Positions 22,465 to 34,304 of a DNA stretch of 53,663 nucleotides are shown in pieces; position 1 is the stretch's first letter; every line of letters begins with the position of its first letter. A program made the translations under genes and the position numbers. The stretch is from Cylindrodendrum hubeiense (Eukaryota > Ascomycota > Sordariomycetes > Hypocreales > Nectriaceae): NCBI GenBank assembly GCA_014621425.1, contig JAANBB010000280.1, positions 1 through 53,663 on the forward strand, in the 5' to 3' direction. Below the pieces are notes generated by a model that was not told where the DNA came from, did no database searches, and worked only from the letters and a program-made list of their open reading frames with translations.

Positions 22465-23837
22465 ATGACCACCCGAAATGATGATTACAGCAGCTCCAGG
22501 CCCGGTGGCAATTCAGGTTCGATCATCTCAACGCAGCTATCTGGTTCCCCTGCTGACGATGATAAGGCTGCGGGGTGGACTCTAATTAGCATCGCCGCCG
22601 CCGCCATCGTCGCTCGCTTGTATCTCCGTCTCAAAATCCAAAGGAGGGGGTTATTGGTAAGCGATATGTTCATATGTAGCGCGTGGGCTACCGGTGTTGG
22701 GGTCACATCCATGACCATCGCCCTTCAGCGCCTGGGCGCCCTTGAATCGGCAGTAATGACGGATATGAAGGGTTTCAGTGGGGATCCTAAAGATATTCCC
22801 AAGATTATCAAGGTAACTCGCTCCAATGAAGAACTGCAGTGAGTGAAAGTAAGAGACGGCTGACGTGGGTATTGTCTAGCTCTTCTGGTTCGAAAATGTC
22901 CCTCTCTTCTTGACTCTTCACCTGTCCCAGGCGGCGCTTCTTTCAATGTACTTGCAAATATTCCCCAAATTTATGCGGAAACGCAGAATCTTCCTATGGA
23001 TCTCAGTTGGGTATGTTGCTGTCTCCTTGGTGACCGGCATCTTGCTCTTGCTTTGTGGCTGCATCCCGCTGGAGAGCATCTGGTGAGTCAAGTTGAGTCG
23101 GCTATTAAACATGCCGCCCTGAGGCTTGAACTATTATTGATGTTGTCTGCACAGGGACAAGGATGTCAACACATGCCCAGTTAGTCAAGTCCAGTTGATC
23201 TTCCACGTAAGCTGGGGACTCCATTTTGTCGGGGATCTCTTAGGTGAGTTGGGCAGGCTGCCTTTATCAGCAGGATGGATGACGCTAACATCAATAGTAT
23301 TTATTCTGCCGTGGTTCGTGGTGACCGGGTTGAACATGAGGAGGGCATTGAAAATCGGAGTATACTGCACGTTCCTCCTTGGTCTCATCAATATCACATT
23401 CGACATCCTCCGGGTTGCCACACTCACGAGCTCAAAAGTCGGCAACGCGTTCCCGTTCAGCTTAATTGGTATGTGGTATTGTTCCATCTGATCTCGCCGC
23501 CAGGCCTACCAGTGATTGAACTGACCAACATTTTCTAGTGCTATGGGACATCATCGACTGCAACATCGGCGTCGTCATTGCGTGTTTGCCCGCCTTGCGA
23601 CCGTACTTTAATAACTCCGAGTCCAAGCAGACAGGCAGCTCAGGGAGCGAGGCCAAGTCGTGGCCGTCAGCCTCATCGGGGCCATCCGAAGCTGTGCGGG
23701 CAGTTAATCATGTTGGCCCCGAGAACCAGCATAACGCGAATAGTCTTGGTGAAGAAACCTGGGCAGACACAAGGACAAACAACTGGAGCGAGGTCGAGCT
23801 ATCCCAGGCGAATTCGCGAGTGGCGGAGATTGCGTAA
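22465..23837 (+). CDS. PTH11-like (rhodopsin-domain) integral membrane protein
   Basis: Five exons: 22465-22812, 22880-23082, 23155-23243, 23298-23468 and 23539-23837 (369 aa). All four introns (54-72 nt) have good splice sites and preserve the frame. Seven transmembrane helices are predicted. Typical blocks of the fungal SAT4/PTH11-like rhodopsin domain (PF20684-like) are seen: WTLISIAAAAIVARLYLRL in helix 1, then CGCIPLESIWDKDVNTCP in the loop after helix 4, VFILPWFVV, and LWDIIDCNIGVVIACLPALRPYF in helix 7. The cytosolic tail is hydrophilic and Ser/Asn-rich. There is no CFEM domain. PTH11 itself is a surface-sensing receptor in Magnaporthe, but most members are uncharacterised, so a receptor role here is only a family-based guess. 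Confidence 0.87.
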
Positions 23838-25937
23838 TAAGCTGTGATTGGGGTTGAAAGGTATATGCGCTGCCTTCCCCCTCGCTCACATAAGACGGAG
23901 CTAGTGATATGGACGAATAGGTAGAAATATATCCATCAACGCATACAGGGCATTGGCTCTACACTGCTGCATTGCACGGTTTATGGCGTGGCAAAGGAAC
24001 ACTCCAAAACGGCTGCCATACCAGGCAACAACACGCGGCAGATGCAGCCTGGGACGTCTTTTTCCATTTCGCACGAGGCTCGGGTTGTCCTCTGGCGCCT
24101 AGATGCCCCTCCTGACAGGCAGACAACAGGCTGGAGGACAACAGGCTGGAAGGTCTCCGGCCGGTGAGCCGCCTAACTCGCAGGTGGGTCGCCCGGTGAG
24201 CCGCCTAGCCTCATGACTGCGGCCCCCCAGGCGCCTAAAGACGGCGCTGGCCACTGACATAGAGAGCCCCGGGGTCAACCCCACTGCCGGGATGCAGTAC
24301 AGTGAACCAACGCACTGCAGATGTATGCGTTTCCAGCGTTCATTGGGGGGCGTAGCTGTGCGAGTGAGATGATGATTGCCGTCTCGCCGTCTCTGCCTGA
24401 TTGATGTGGGCAACTCGGCGTGCTTGGCTCGGAGCGATGAGCCATCCGGCGGAGGGTTGACCTCGGTCATTCGCATGTCGTGACTGCGAGACGTCGGTCG
24501 TTTGTGGGCGTTGTTTGTTTCTCCATCTGTTTCTCCATCGCCGCGCACTGATGCCTGGTGTGACGTGAGCATTGTCAAGCCGTTGGTGGTGCTTGCTATT
24601 ACTTGATAGTCGATGCCGATGCAGACGCACGCCGACGCAACCGCAGACGCAAACGCACCGTAGACGTTGCGCCCCATCTATCTGTCGGTCGTTGGTCGTG
24701 CTTATGAGCCTGGTTTGAGTCGTGACCATCCACATCGCCGTGCTTGTGGCCCTCCTGCGACCTTCCCGTGACCTTTCTTTGCCTTGGCCCTTTGGCTGCC
24801 TCACTGCATCTGGCCTCGTTTTGCCGTCGACGCCTCAGGTGTGCAGGTAGGTACATCCGTCCCCATTAAAGCCACCATCACCACCTGTTGGGAGCCTCGC
24901 ACCTCCAAAAGCCCCTTCATGCGCCGACACACAATCACGCTCACAGCCGTTGTATTTAACGTGACCCATCACCGGCCCCCTCGTCCTGCTCTGTTCTGCA
25001 CTTTCCCCCCATCTCTCTTTCGCCGCCGCAATCTCGCCGTCGCACTCTTGCAGTCGCACTCTCGCCGTCGCACTCTCGTCGTCGCACTCTGACTGTCATC
25101 CTCGCCTTTGTTCGCTCGCACATCGCACCACCGTCGTCCCGCAGTGTCACCCAGCATCATCTCTCTCTCTCTCGCACGCTTCCTCTCCATTTCAATATCG
25201 CTTCGTCCTACTTCATCTCGGATCACGACGTTGACTACACACTCTGCGACTGGTGTGTTCGCGAAGCATCATCCTTGCTCGTCGAATCGCATCTCATCCT
25301 CCGCTGCATCCTTGTGCTTCTTTCTGTGGCGCCTTGTTCGTCTGGTTCAACGACATTTCTCCCTCCAACACTCCCGTTCAATCACCAGTGGGCAGAGAAA
25401 CAACCCATGACAAAAACGGTGTATGTACAGCTTCCTATTGGACTCGGATCATTGAGCTCTACTGACATGCGTCTCAGCAACACCTAAGCAGCGACTATCC
25501 AGACCATCTAGATTGCCAGCCTCACTCTCGTATTCGCATCAAGTTGAGCCAGGCTTCTATCTGCCTAAGAAGCAGACTCATCGCTGCCTGATATCCTGAG
25601 GCGACCAACCTACAGGCGAGCTACAGCTGGCAAACAGCCATTCCAGCTAGCAAGAGGCTGCGTTGGTGGATGCAACCCACCCGTTTGAGTGTCCCGTGTA
25701 CAGCTGGCAGCCCACAAACCCTTCCTGGCCTCCGATTGCCATTTGCATTTTGCCGACACAACACACACGCAACACGCACACTCGAAAAAAGTCACCACCT
25801 CTAATATTTTCACATCATCATCTTACACTCTTCTTTATTCATCAGTTCCGTCTTTCCAGCTCCCCTTTCATCCCGCTTCTTTCTGCCACGCCTCACGCTA
25901 GGTGACGTTGCAGCCACTCAGAGCCTCGTCGTCAAGG
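23838..25937. other. Spacer and long leader upstream of the AAA+ ATPase gene
   Basis: Two short direct repeats sit near 24122-24207: a 14-mer GACAACAGGCTGGA twice (24122, 24137) and a 15-mer CCGGTGAGCCGCCTA twice (24161, 24193). A pyrimidine-rich block at 24980-25340 contains the 14-bp repeat described separately. A second one at 25780-25880 directly precedes the ATPase start, and is the likely promoter/leader. No convincing ORF. Confidence 0.45.
25021..25090. repeat. 14-bp tandem repeat, five units
   Basis: The units are variants of CGCCGTCGCACTCT (25021, 25035, 25049, 25063, 25077), with the first and second units most diverged. The repeat lies in a CT-rich tract about 850 bp before the ATPase start codon. 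Confidence 0.85.
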
Positions 25938-28900
25938 ATGGAGTCAACCGAAGCCACCATCGTCCCGGCAGATCGCCGCGACGACGCCAACCCCATTGGT
26001 TCCACTACGGCCACTGACGACTCCGCCCGGACGCCCGTGGAGACGAACCACAACTCCACCGAACCCGACTCTAAATCCACCGGAGCCGGTCGATCCGATC
26101 CGACTAAGCGGGCGAGCAAGAAGTCTGCCAGCAAGAGACATCGCCATGGCAAGTCCAAAGCCGCTAAGCAATCCTCCAAAAAGGCCGCTGACGCCGTCGT
26201 AAGCGACAATGAAAACGACAGTGAAAGCTCTGACGCCCTAGATTCTTCCGATTCGGATTCCGACTCTGGCGATGAAGGGGTTGAGGCAAAGTCCAATGTA
26301 TCCAAGAAACACATCAAAGTACCCAAGTCCAAGCCAAAATCTACTAAGAAGGCCAAGTCAAAGCAACAACCTGGCTCGAACAAAAAGGCCACCAAGAAGC
26401 AAGCTAAAAAGAGTCAGAAGAAGAAGACCAAGTCCGCGGCTGTCGTCTCTGATGCCGATTCGTCCTCCGATGACGAATCTGAGGATTCCTCTGACGATGA
26501 GAAGAACGATACCAACACAGTCGCCTCTGAACAGAACGAACTGAAGGATGAGTTCCAGGCCTTGAAACTTCAAGTCACCCAACTGCAGCAACAACTGTCG
26601 CAGCAGAACACTCCCACTACGTACGCTCCTAGTGGCTTTGGTTATCCATACTCGTTTCCCCTGCCCCAGCCTTCACTTCCTATCCAACCCCCCATCTCTG
26701 CCCCGATCCCGCCTCAGATGACTCCCGGCCGCAGGCGCGGGCGTGGTGCGCCACCTCCGAGAGGCAATCCACTTTTGCAGAGTAGGAACGCCCTATTGGG
26801 TCTAAATGATGTGGACAATGATACCGAAGATGAATCGAAGAAGTCGAAGACAGCTTCAGGGGTCGACTTCAAACGAGTCGACTGGGTGTGGGACAACAAA
26901 ATTCACAACTTCACGTTGCAGGACACGGCCGAGTCCACAAGCGACTCCCAGTACAATGACTTCATCTTCCACGTCCGCCGGACTTTTGACTGGGAGGGAA
27001 AGTACCGTGCCACAGTGGTAGACATCAAGAGCAAGCTCTTGCGTGAGTGCCTGCAGGACGTCATGGGAGACGTCGCCGGAGTCAGTTTGGTTGACGAGAC
27101 CCCCAAGGTTGACCCAAACCTCTTGTTCCTGTAAGTAACAACTTTTTTCCCTCCTTATTCATCAAAGCAGAGTTCTAGAACCACGCTGACTTCACAATTT
27201 TCAGGTATCTAGAAGACATGCGCGACCATCGAAAGTCTCTTAAGCATACTAAACCCGCCGGAGACAACAAGAAGGAGCGAAAGAAGAATCAGAAGCGACT
27301 TGATGAAAAGCGAAAACATCTTAAAGTTCTCCTCAAGTACCTAGATCAAGACTATGCTGCCACCAAGGAAAGTCTCTCCCCCATGCTAGAAAGCGGCTTG
27401 ATCACCTTTGACCTCTTGTGGGCGCTCTGGAAGCCCAACACAATGGCCTGCATGTCCACATATGGCTCTACGAGTGATCCACGCGCCTTCAAGGTCGAGA
27501 TGGCTCAGCTCCATACAAGCATCATGAAGGGCAACTTCTACTACGTCGACGGAAAGTACTTTGAGTATGACGGGAAGAAGTTTGGCTACGGCAACATATC
27601 AGAGGACATCCCCGAGTTCCATGGCGCTCGAAAGATCACGAGCCTCCCATGCTACCCACTCAAATACCATCAGAACGAGGAGCAACTTCGCAAAGATTTG
27701 ATTGAGCGTGGCAAGAAGTTTGTGTCACTCAGTGGTGTTCACTACAAGAGCTACCAAGGAATGGCCTTCCTGAAGCGCAAGAAGATGATTGTCAAGTTCA
27801 ACGTTGGACAGAGCCGGGTCATGGTAGACCCAGCCATTTTCCGCCGGATTAACCCCAACTATAGCGTCTCCATGGTCAAGCCCAAGGACCATGATGTCAT
27901 ATCTGACTCGGAAAATTCCGATTCGGAAGAAGCTTGCTGCTGTGAATCTTCAGATGACTCCGAGGGTGGTGAGAAGGTTAAGTTCGTCACCAGAGTCTTC
28001 AAGGACAGCGAGGGAGATATTCACATGGCACGAATGCCCAAAGGCGACATTCCTGAAGAGCCCGAGCAGGATAATCTCGATTTGCTGCCGAACAGGGACG
28101 GTTCAGGCAAGGGAGATAAGAAGAACAGGGACGCCGAGGTAGATGATGGCGCCGAAACGCAGGAGTTTACTAATGAAGAATACTTGATCGCATCTCCCGT
28201 AGTCCTCGGGTTTGCCTTCTCGGAGAAGCAATGGTTGGAGTTTACTGTGTCAGGTATCAAGGAAATCAAGTGGAATGAAGAGGCTTGGGATTCTCTCGTT
28301 CTCGAGGATGGGACGAAGGACTTGATCAAAGCGTTGGTCGAGTCTCGGAAGTACCATGCGGCAACCACTATTGATGATGTAATCCAGGGCAAGGGAAAGG
28401 GCCTCGTCAGTAAGTTTAACCATCTCCAAGCTGCCACATACTTGGGACATTCAATGCTAACAAAACTCTTAGCTGTCCTTCATGGACCTCCAGGTACTGG
28501 CAAGACGCTAACGGCCGAGGGCATCAGTGAGCTTCTCAAGTGTCCCCTATACATGGCCTCAGCAGGCGAGCTAGGAACGGACTCACGATTCCTCGAGGCT
28601 GAGCTCCAAAAGATCTTGGACATCTGCCATGCATGGGGTGCCATCCTGCTGTTAGATGAGGCGGATGTGTTCTTAGAGAAGCGAGATATGCACAACATCC
28701 ACCGTAATGCCCTCGTGAGCATCTTCCTCCGACAGCTGGAGTACTTCCAGGGCATCCTGTTCCTGACAACCAACCGAGTCGAGGTACGTCTTTTATTTAG
28801 CTCTGTTAATCCTGTGCGTTGCTAATCCAGTGTGTCCCACAGACTTTCGATGAGGCGTTCCAGTCAAGGATCCACATTGCTCTCCGATATGACAACCTCG

Positions 28901-29190
28901 ATGCTAAGGCGAAGCGGACGATCTTTGAAATGTTCCTTGACCGAGTCAAGACTCTTGGCAAGATTGAGGTGAAGCCATTGACCGAGGACGACCTAGTGCT
29001 GTTGTCTAAGCAGGACCTCAACGGGCGAGAGATCAAGAACGTGGTGGGCTCTGCTCAGGACCTGGCCGTTAACAAGGGCGAGGCATTGAGCATGAAACAC
29101 ATCAAGCAAGTTCTGAACGTCCACGCCAAGTTTGGGCGGGATCTGAAGGGTGGGAGTGGATACGAGGACGCCATGAGAAGCTACTTCTAG
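25938..29190 (+). CDS. AAA+ ATPase with N-terminal DUF7025-type domain
   Basis: Four exons: 25938-27130, 27205-28409, 28473-28783 and 28843-29190 (1018 aa); introns of 74, 63 and 59 nt join cleanly. The N-terminus (about 1-200) is disordered with Lys-rich and acidic Ser/Asp runs, then a short coiled coil (ELKDEFQALKLQVTQLQQQL), a Pro-rich stretch and an RRRGRG patch. A central region (about 370-640) with LLWALWKPNT, FYYVDGKYFEYDG and GVHYKSYQGMAFLK matches the fungal DUF7025 domain. The AAA module has Walker A GPPGTGKT (about 804-811), Walker B LLLDEAD (about 858-864), sensor LTTN and the Arg finger FQSRIH, so ATP hydrolysis is expected. Members of this fungal family are mostly uncharacterised; basic segments suggest a nuclear location, which is inference. 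The first in-frame ATG is 25938. See findings for an open frame after the stop. Confidence 0.9.
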
Positions 29191-32100
29191 ACCCTAGGTA
29201 GCACGCCGCCACGGTCGGCGGGACGAACTCTAGAGGTTGGTGCGAGAAGTCAGTCAGAGTTGAGACGGGAAGAGGCCGAAAGGCTGATTGATAGTGAGGT
29301 GGGGCAGCTACCTGAACTCGAGGCGCAAGCGAAGCAGCTTAGGCGCATGATACTCGATTGGAGATTGGAATTGGAGGAGCTGGGGTTCGACGGCGGTGGA
29401 TAGCGATGAGCCTCGGGTTACGCGGATGGGAATATTAAATTTGTGGATTCATGATGTATTTGACGAATACTACGTAGCCTACTACGTAGTCTGTATGGAT
29501 ATGGCTTGACGACCATGGAAAACAGGGAAGTGCGAAATAAGTGAGAAATAAGTGCGAAATAGGTGTTATGCTTGATCCGCAATTCTTGGCCAGAGAGACG
29601 AGAGGAGCATCCTCGTTGGACAGAGCGTACTCCGTAAACTCACATGAATTACCACCATGCGACGGTCCGCCGGGATGCCATGGAACGGCCCCTTTCTGCC
29701 CCGGCAAATGGAGCCGGTCAATCTCGGTGAGCATAGCCCGTGTCCGGGACCTTGATCGCCAAAGCAGCCAGGCAACTCAGGCAGGCCTCTCCTTTTCCGG
29801 GTCTACCGAGCTTGGACACGGAACCCAGTGCACGAGCCGGGAAACGGCAGGGATTCGGCTGAAGCAAGCGGAGACAGCGTAAGCACGTTCCGGAGAGTGG
29901 TTGGATGGGTTCAGGCTCAAGGTCGTGTTCATGGTTCCAAGGGACGGCTGGAAATAGCAGCGTGTAGGCGGATAAGCGGCCCCTAGGCGTATTTCCCAAA
30001 TACGGGGTGCCGATGGACAAGGCCATGGCTCTTGTACTTACTAAGGGAGCGGGTCACCTGGGGTCTTCTCCACCAGAGCTGGACGGCTGAGGCTGGGAGA
30101 TGGCACACACACGATGAAACCATCAAACGCTGAGTACTACGTAGGTGCTGTTTGCAGCTGGAACCTAATCCCCAATTCCTGTGTGGTGGGGGAATCCGCT
30201 TGCATGAATGCGGCAGTGAGCTGTAGGAGGCTGGAAATGGGCGAAGCTTCTTGGCAGAGGGTTCTATCAAGCTCAGAGGAGGCATGGAGTCGCGGGGAGA
30301 GACGGAGGGGAGTGCTGGTATGTCGGACGGGGCGTTGCGATGACAATCCCTGGGGACCCATGGTGATCCAGGAGGTTGCGTACTTGCAAGTGCGTAGTAT
30401 CACTAGTATGTGGAGAGGGAGATCACAGAGGAGTAATTGACCAAGGGCGGAGGCTGGGAGCAGTGAACAAGGTAGGAGTAGTAGGCATTGGTTTCGTAGG
30501 GTCTATAATTAGGTAGGGAGCATTAGAAAGGAGTGAATAGCCTGTCTATGGCTGTATCCCTTGCTGGTCAAGCATCGTCGCGAGTTCACTTTGTTGCCCA
30601 AATAGGCAATCTGACGAAGGGACAGCTTTACAGGGAGGGAATGATGCGGAAAGGCAAAGCTAAGCTACACACGACGACGAAACAACAGGATTCGGGACAG
30701 AGGATCGGGACAGAGGATGGAGCTGTCTAGACTCAATCGTAGCTTTCTCCAGACTTGTTTTAGCCAGAATCTTGGTCTGTCAGGCCATGGAATGCAAAGC
30801 ACCGCCTCATCATCATCACAAAGTCAGATGAGATGGGAACAATAGGCTCAAGCCGAATCGGGACGTTTCTGCCAGCCACAACCGCCTTCTGTATTCGGGC
30901 TGCCCGGCCATAGGCGGCCAGGTGAGAGCGGAGCTGCCTCAGGCCGCAGCGTAATACTCCGATGCACACCCCCCTTTCAATGGCTGATGAATGGCTGATG
31001 AGGGCTGGCCGTCTTCATTTCCACTCCCCAGGGCTGTCAGCCAGTCGCGCACTAACTAACAGCTGCCTCGCCTGACGGGTCCCCGCCTGCGTGCTGATCA
31101 TTCCGGAGCGAGGACGACAAGAGGCGCGCCAGTGGCTTGCGGTGTATTGTTTCATGGCTGACCGCGACGCCCGGGAGGGAGAGGGAGATTTCACTGATTT
31201 GCTCTGCGTGGGAAGTGGGCATAGCGTCACAGCGTCACTGACACAATCCGCTTTTGTCGACCAGACGAACGAACAAGCAAACGGGCAAACCAACAGCACA
31301 CCGCACCGCACCGACCCGATGGACTGACAGGGTGGGGGTGGGGAGCAGGACGAGGGCCACGACGCGGGCCACGCCAGCTGAGGGGCCTCACCACCAAAAG
31401 CATCCAAAACTGAGGCCGAGATAGTGGGGCCGCCCCAGTTGCAGGCAGATCTGATGGTCACCGCAGATGCTGGTTTCTGGGCCGGCTGATGACTGCACGG
31501 CCGCGTACTTTCGCTGATAGCTTCACTGGTCACGACGGATCAATGGGTTTATGCACGATGCGCTGTTTGATTCATGAACCGCTCACGTCGTCCGGACTTG
31601 TGAGCGGTCAGCGTCAGCAGGTACCTGGCCGTGCCTTACAGCACCCGATGAGCGGCAACTGATGACATCTCAATGGGTTATGGGCGGCCAGTTAGCAGGC
31701 TAGCCGCAGCATCAGCACCACCACACCTCTCAACTGCAACAGCGCCAAATGCGTGCGACTCCTTGGGTCCACGTATGAAGCAGATATTGGCTGCTCACCA
31801 GCCATCCGCCATCTCTCCAGTGGTGGTGGAGGGGTGTTCTGATGGCAACCCGGAAATTTGGGCTGCCCAACAGAGAGCGAGCACGCCCCCGATAGGCCGA
31901 AAGGAGGCTTTGTTTTTCCTTCCTTTTCCCATTCTTCCCGGTGTTTCGGCTTGTATTCACTCCTCCCGCGGCTGGCGTCGCCACTGAGTGACGAAGCCTC
32001 TAGCGGAACAATTCTTGGATGCTTCGATTCAGTCCCCGCCTTCACCGGTTGGATTCGAATGCCTGGAGCTGCCCACTTCCGGGCTTCTCATCTGGTCTAG

Positions 32101-32940
32101 TCCTGGGATCTGTCGTCTTGCCTTCGCTGACGCGGCGATCGGACGGGTTAGGACTGTCGCGGTGGAGCAGCCGACGCAGTCGTCGACTCGTTCACCGGGG
32201 GCCAAGGCCGCTGGGGGAGGGAACCACGCAACCCAACCCCAAATTGACCAATCGGGCGCCCACGTACCTGGCAGCCCCCGGCCAGCCATCCTGGGCGAGT
32301 GTTGCATTCCAGTCCGCGCCCCTGGGTTTTAGCCTGCCGTCTTGGGCAAAGGCCACCAGAAGTCTAGACGCACTGGGCCAAGACGAGCCAGAGTTGTCCC
32401 AGGTGGCGTTGGGCCCGACCCACGGGCCATCTCGTCGGCGCTGGCACCGGTGCTTGGCCATGCCATTAGCTGGAGCTAGGCCGGGTGGTCAAGCATCGCG
32501 TGCCCTGTGAGAAGCCTTCCAAGGTTCCAGCCGGATCCACCAGACTCGGAGCGAGAGATGAGAACAGCCATCGGGGGAGGGTGTGGCCAGGGCTTCTCCA
32601 TCGTGGCCCACGGCCAGAGACAGGGAGAGACAGGGAGAGACACTACTATGTATGTGTGCGTCCGCCCACACCACCAAGACCATCCACCCATCCACTCACA
32701 CACCTACTGACACACCCCCGACTCGCTTTATTAATGCTCATCTCCCGCCTTCCAGATTCGTATCTTTCTCCTCTCCAGCACCATTCTTTGAATCCGGCCA
32801 TTTGCCTACAAGTCATTCCTTAAACCCAACGCTTTCGCCAGTGTTGATAACGCTCTCTAAACTCAAGACTTCCCCGGTCTTACACCTCCCTCTTTTCAAG
32901 GCAAATCGCAGTATTCCAGAATACTCTCCAATCCGTCAAA
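29191..32940. other. Gene-poor interval upstream of the Asp f 4-like gene
   Basis: The first 210 bp continue the ATPase frame after its stop (see findings). The rest, about 3.5 kb, has only short unrelated frames. It includes a palindrome ACTACGTAG-CCTA-CTACGTAGT at 29469-29490, another ACTACGTAG copy near 30136, and a short GA-rich direct repeat at 32621-32640. The last few hundred bases, pyrimidine-rich, are the promoter and leader of the secreted protein. Confidence 0.45.
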
Positions 32941-33825
32941 ATGAGAATCTCTTCCTCCACCATCCTCCTGGGCGCTGCCCTTGGTGTCTCTGCCCACCCC
33001 AGCCGCCATGCTGCTCACCAGGCCGCCCACAAGCGCGACTTCGTCGTTGCCAACAAGCCAACCACCACCATTATCGAGTACGTGACCGCTGCTGCCGTCG
33101 CCGCTGAGTCCTCTACCACCGCCGCCGCCGTTGCCGCCACCTCTGCCGCATCTTCCGACGACGACGATGATGATGACAGCTCCGAATACGTCGAGTTCTG
33201 CGGTGGCAGCACCTCCAAGCGTGCCACCCTTGCCGAGATCGCCTACAAGGGCAACACTGGTACCGATGATGACTACGGCTGCAACATGATGGTCGTCTCC
33301 TCGAGCATCGCCGACCAGTACGAGTACACTGCTACCTTCAAGAACGATGTCGCCAAGTCCCAGGCTTGCGTTTGCTTCAACAAGATCGGCCCCGATGGTG
33401 GCATCAACGGCTTCTTCTCCGGCAACGAGGCTATCTCCTTCACCCTTCCCGCCAGCGGCACCAAGGTTGTTGCCTTCGAGGCCAACTCCCAGGGTGGCTG
33501 CGTCTGCACCGTCGGTGACACCGTCGCAACCACCGACATCGGCCAGTTCGCCGGTACCTGGCTCGAGTTCGACATGGCCAACTCGTCTAACGACGATTGG
33601 TCTGGCGCTGATGCCTCTTGCCTGGTTTCTTCGATTTACCCCAAACTCGAGGCGATCATCCCCCCTCTCAAGGTTTGCGGCTCTGGTACCTGCTCTACCA
33701 TCCTCTCAGGCGGTGATGGCACCAACGCCTACCTCAAGGGTATGGAGGCCGCTGATGGTGTCGGTCTGAACCTTGCCGCCGGCAAGGTTCGCCTGACTAT
33801 CACCGTCGGCGAATTCTCCGCCTAG
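32941..33825 (+). CDS. Secreted Asp f 4-like protein
   Basis: Intronless, 294 aa. A signal peptide (MRISSSTILLGAALGVSA, 1-18) is followed by a His/Ala-rich propeptide and a Kex2-type KR site at about residues 30-32. A low-complexity Ala/Ser/Thr segment with a run of seven Asp comes next. From VEFCGGSTSKRATLAEIAYKG onward it matches the fungal family of the Aspergillus allergen Asp f 4: YGCNMMVV, the Cys-rich ACVCFNKIGPDGGINGFF, GCVCTVGDT and the C-terminal LNLAAGKVRLTITVGEF. Eight Cys residues after the propeptide would form disulfides. It is expected to be extracellular or wall-associated. The molecular function of the family is not known to me. The start is supported by the signal peptide. 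Confidence 0.85.
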   Translation: MRISSSTILLGAALGVSAHPSRHAAHQAAHKRDFVVANKPTTTIIEYVTAAAVAAESSTTAAAVAATSAASSDDDDDDDSSEYVEFCGGSTSKRATLAEIAYKGNTGTDDDYGCNMMVVSSSIADQYEYTATFKNDVAKSQACVCFNKIGPDGGINGFFSGNEAISFTLPASGTKVVAFEANSQGGCVCTVGDTVATTDIGQFAGTWLEFDMANSSNDDWSGADASCLVSSIYPKLEAIIPPLKVCGSGTCSTILSGGDGTNAYLKGMEAADGVGLNLAAGKVRLTITVGEFSA

Positions 33826-34269
33826 GCCTTAGCTCGTTTTCTTTCACAAAACGGCTCCTGATGCGCGGAGCAATCCGAGCTTCTTCGAAATAGATTTGGC
33901 GGTTGTTTTCTATACCTGGTGTTCTTTGGATACACAATGCAATGCAATTGGGGTGGCGGCTTTCTCCAAATGAGAAGCCCAGAGGCCACCCGGGATGTTG
34001 GTTTGGGATCTTTTATTTACCACTTATATATACACATAGTATTATGACACATATTGCTTTCAATTTGATGGACTCTTATTTAAACCTATTCTTTATAATG
34101 AACTATGTGTGCACTCAACAAAGTAATGATCGCATGAATCATTATATCTGTGAGACGGTTGTCACTTGGCCTTACATGAACCATTGTGGTGGTGAAACGA
34201 AACAAAGTCTTGACGAACTGTCGTCAATGCATAGCCCTGTGTATATTGATGTTGGCTGTTAGTGTGGGA

Positions 34270-34304
34270 TGTTGGTTGTTGGCTGTTGGCTGTTGGTTGT
34301 TGGT
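34270..34304. repeat. 7-bp tandem repeat TGTTGGY, five units
   Basis: Five contiguous heptamers, TGTTGGT or TGTTGGC, with one more diverged copy just upstream at about 34253. It lies in the 3' flank of the Asp f 4-like gene. Confidence 0.85.

Noticed and set aside
29150..29190. A possible intron ending at the ATPase stop codon (CTTCTAG as acceptor)
   Set aside because: The only nearby donor (GTGGGA) gives a 41-nt intron without a branch point and shifts the frame, so it does not explain the open tail.
34270..34304. TGTTGGY repeat considered as interstitial telomere sequence
   Set aside because: The fungal telomere unit is TTAGGG; this heptamer does not match on either strand.
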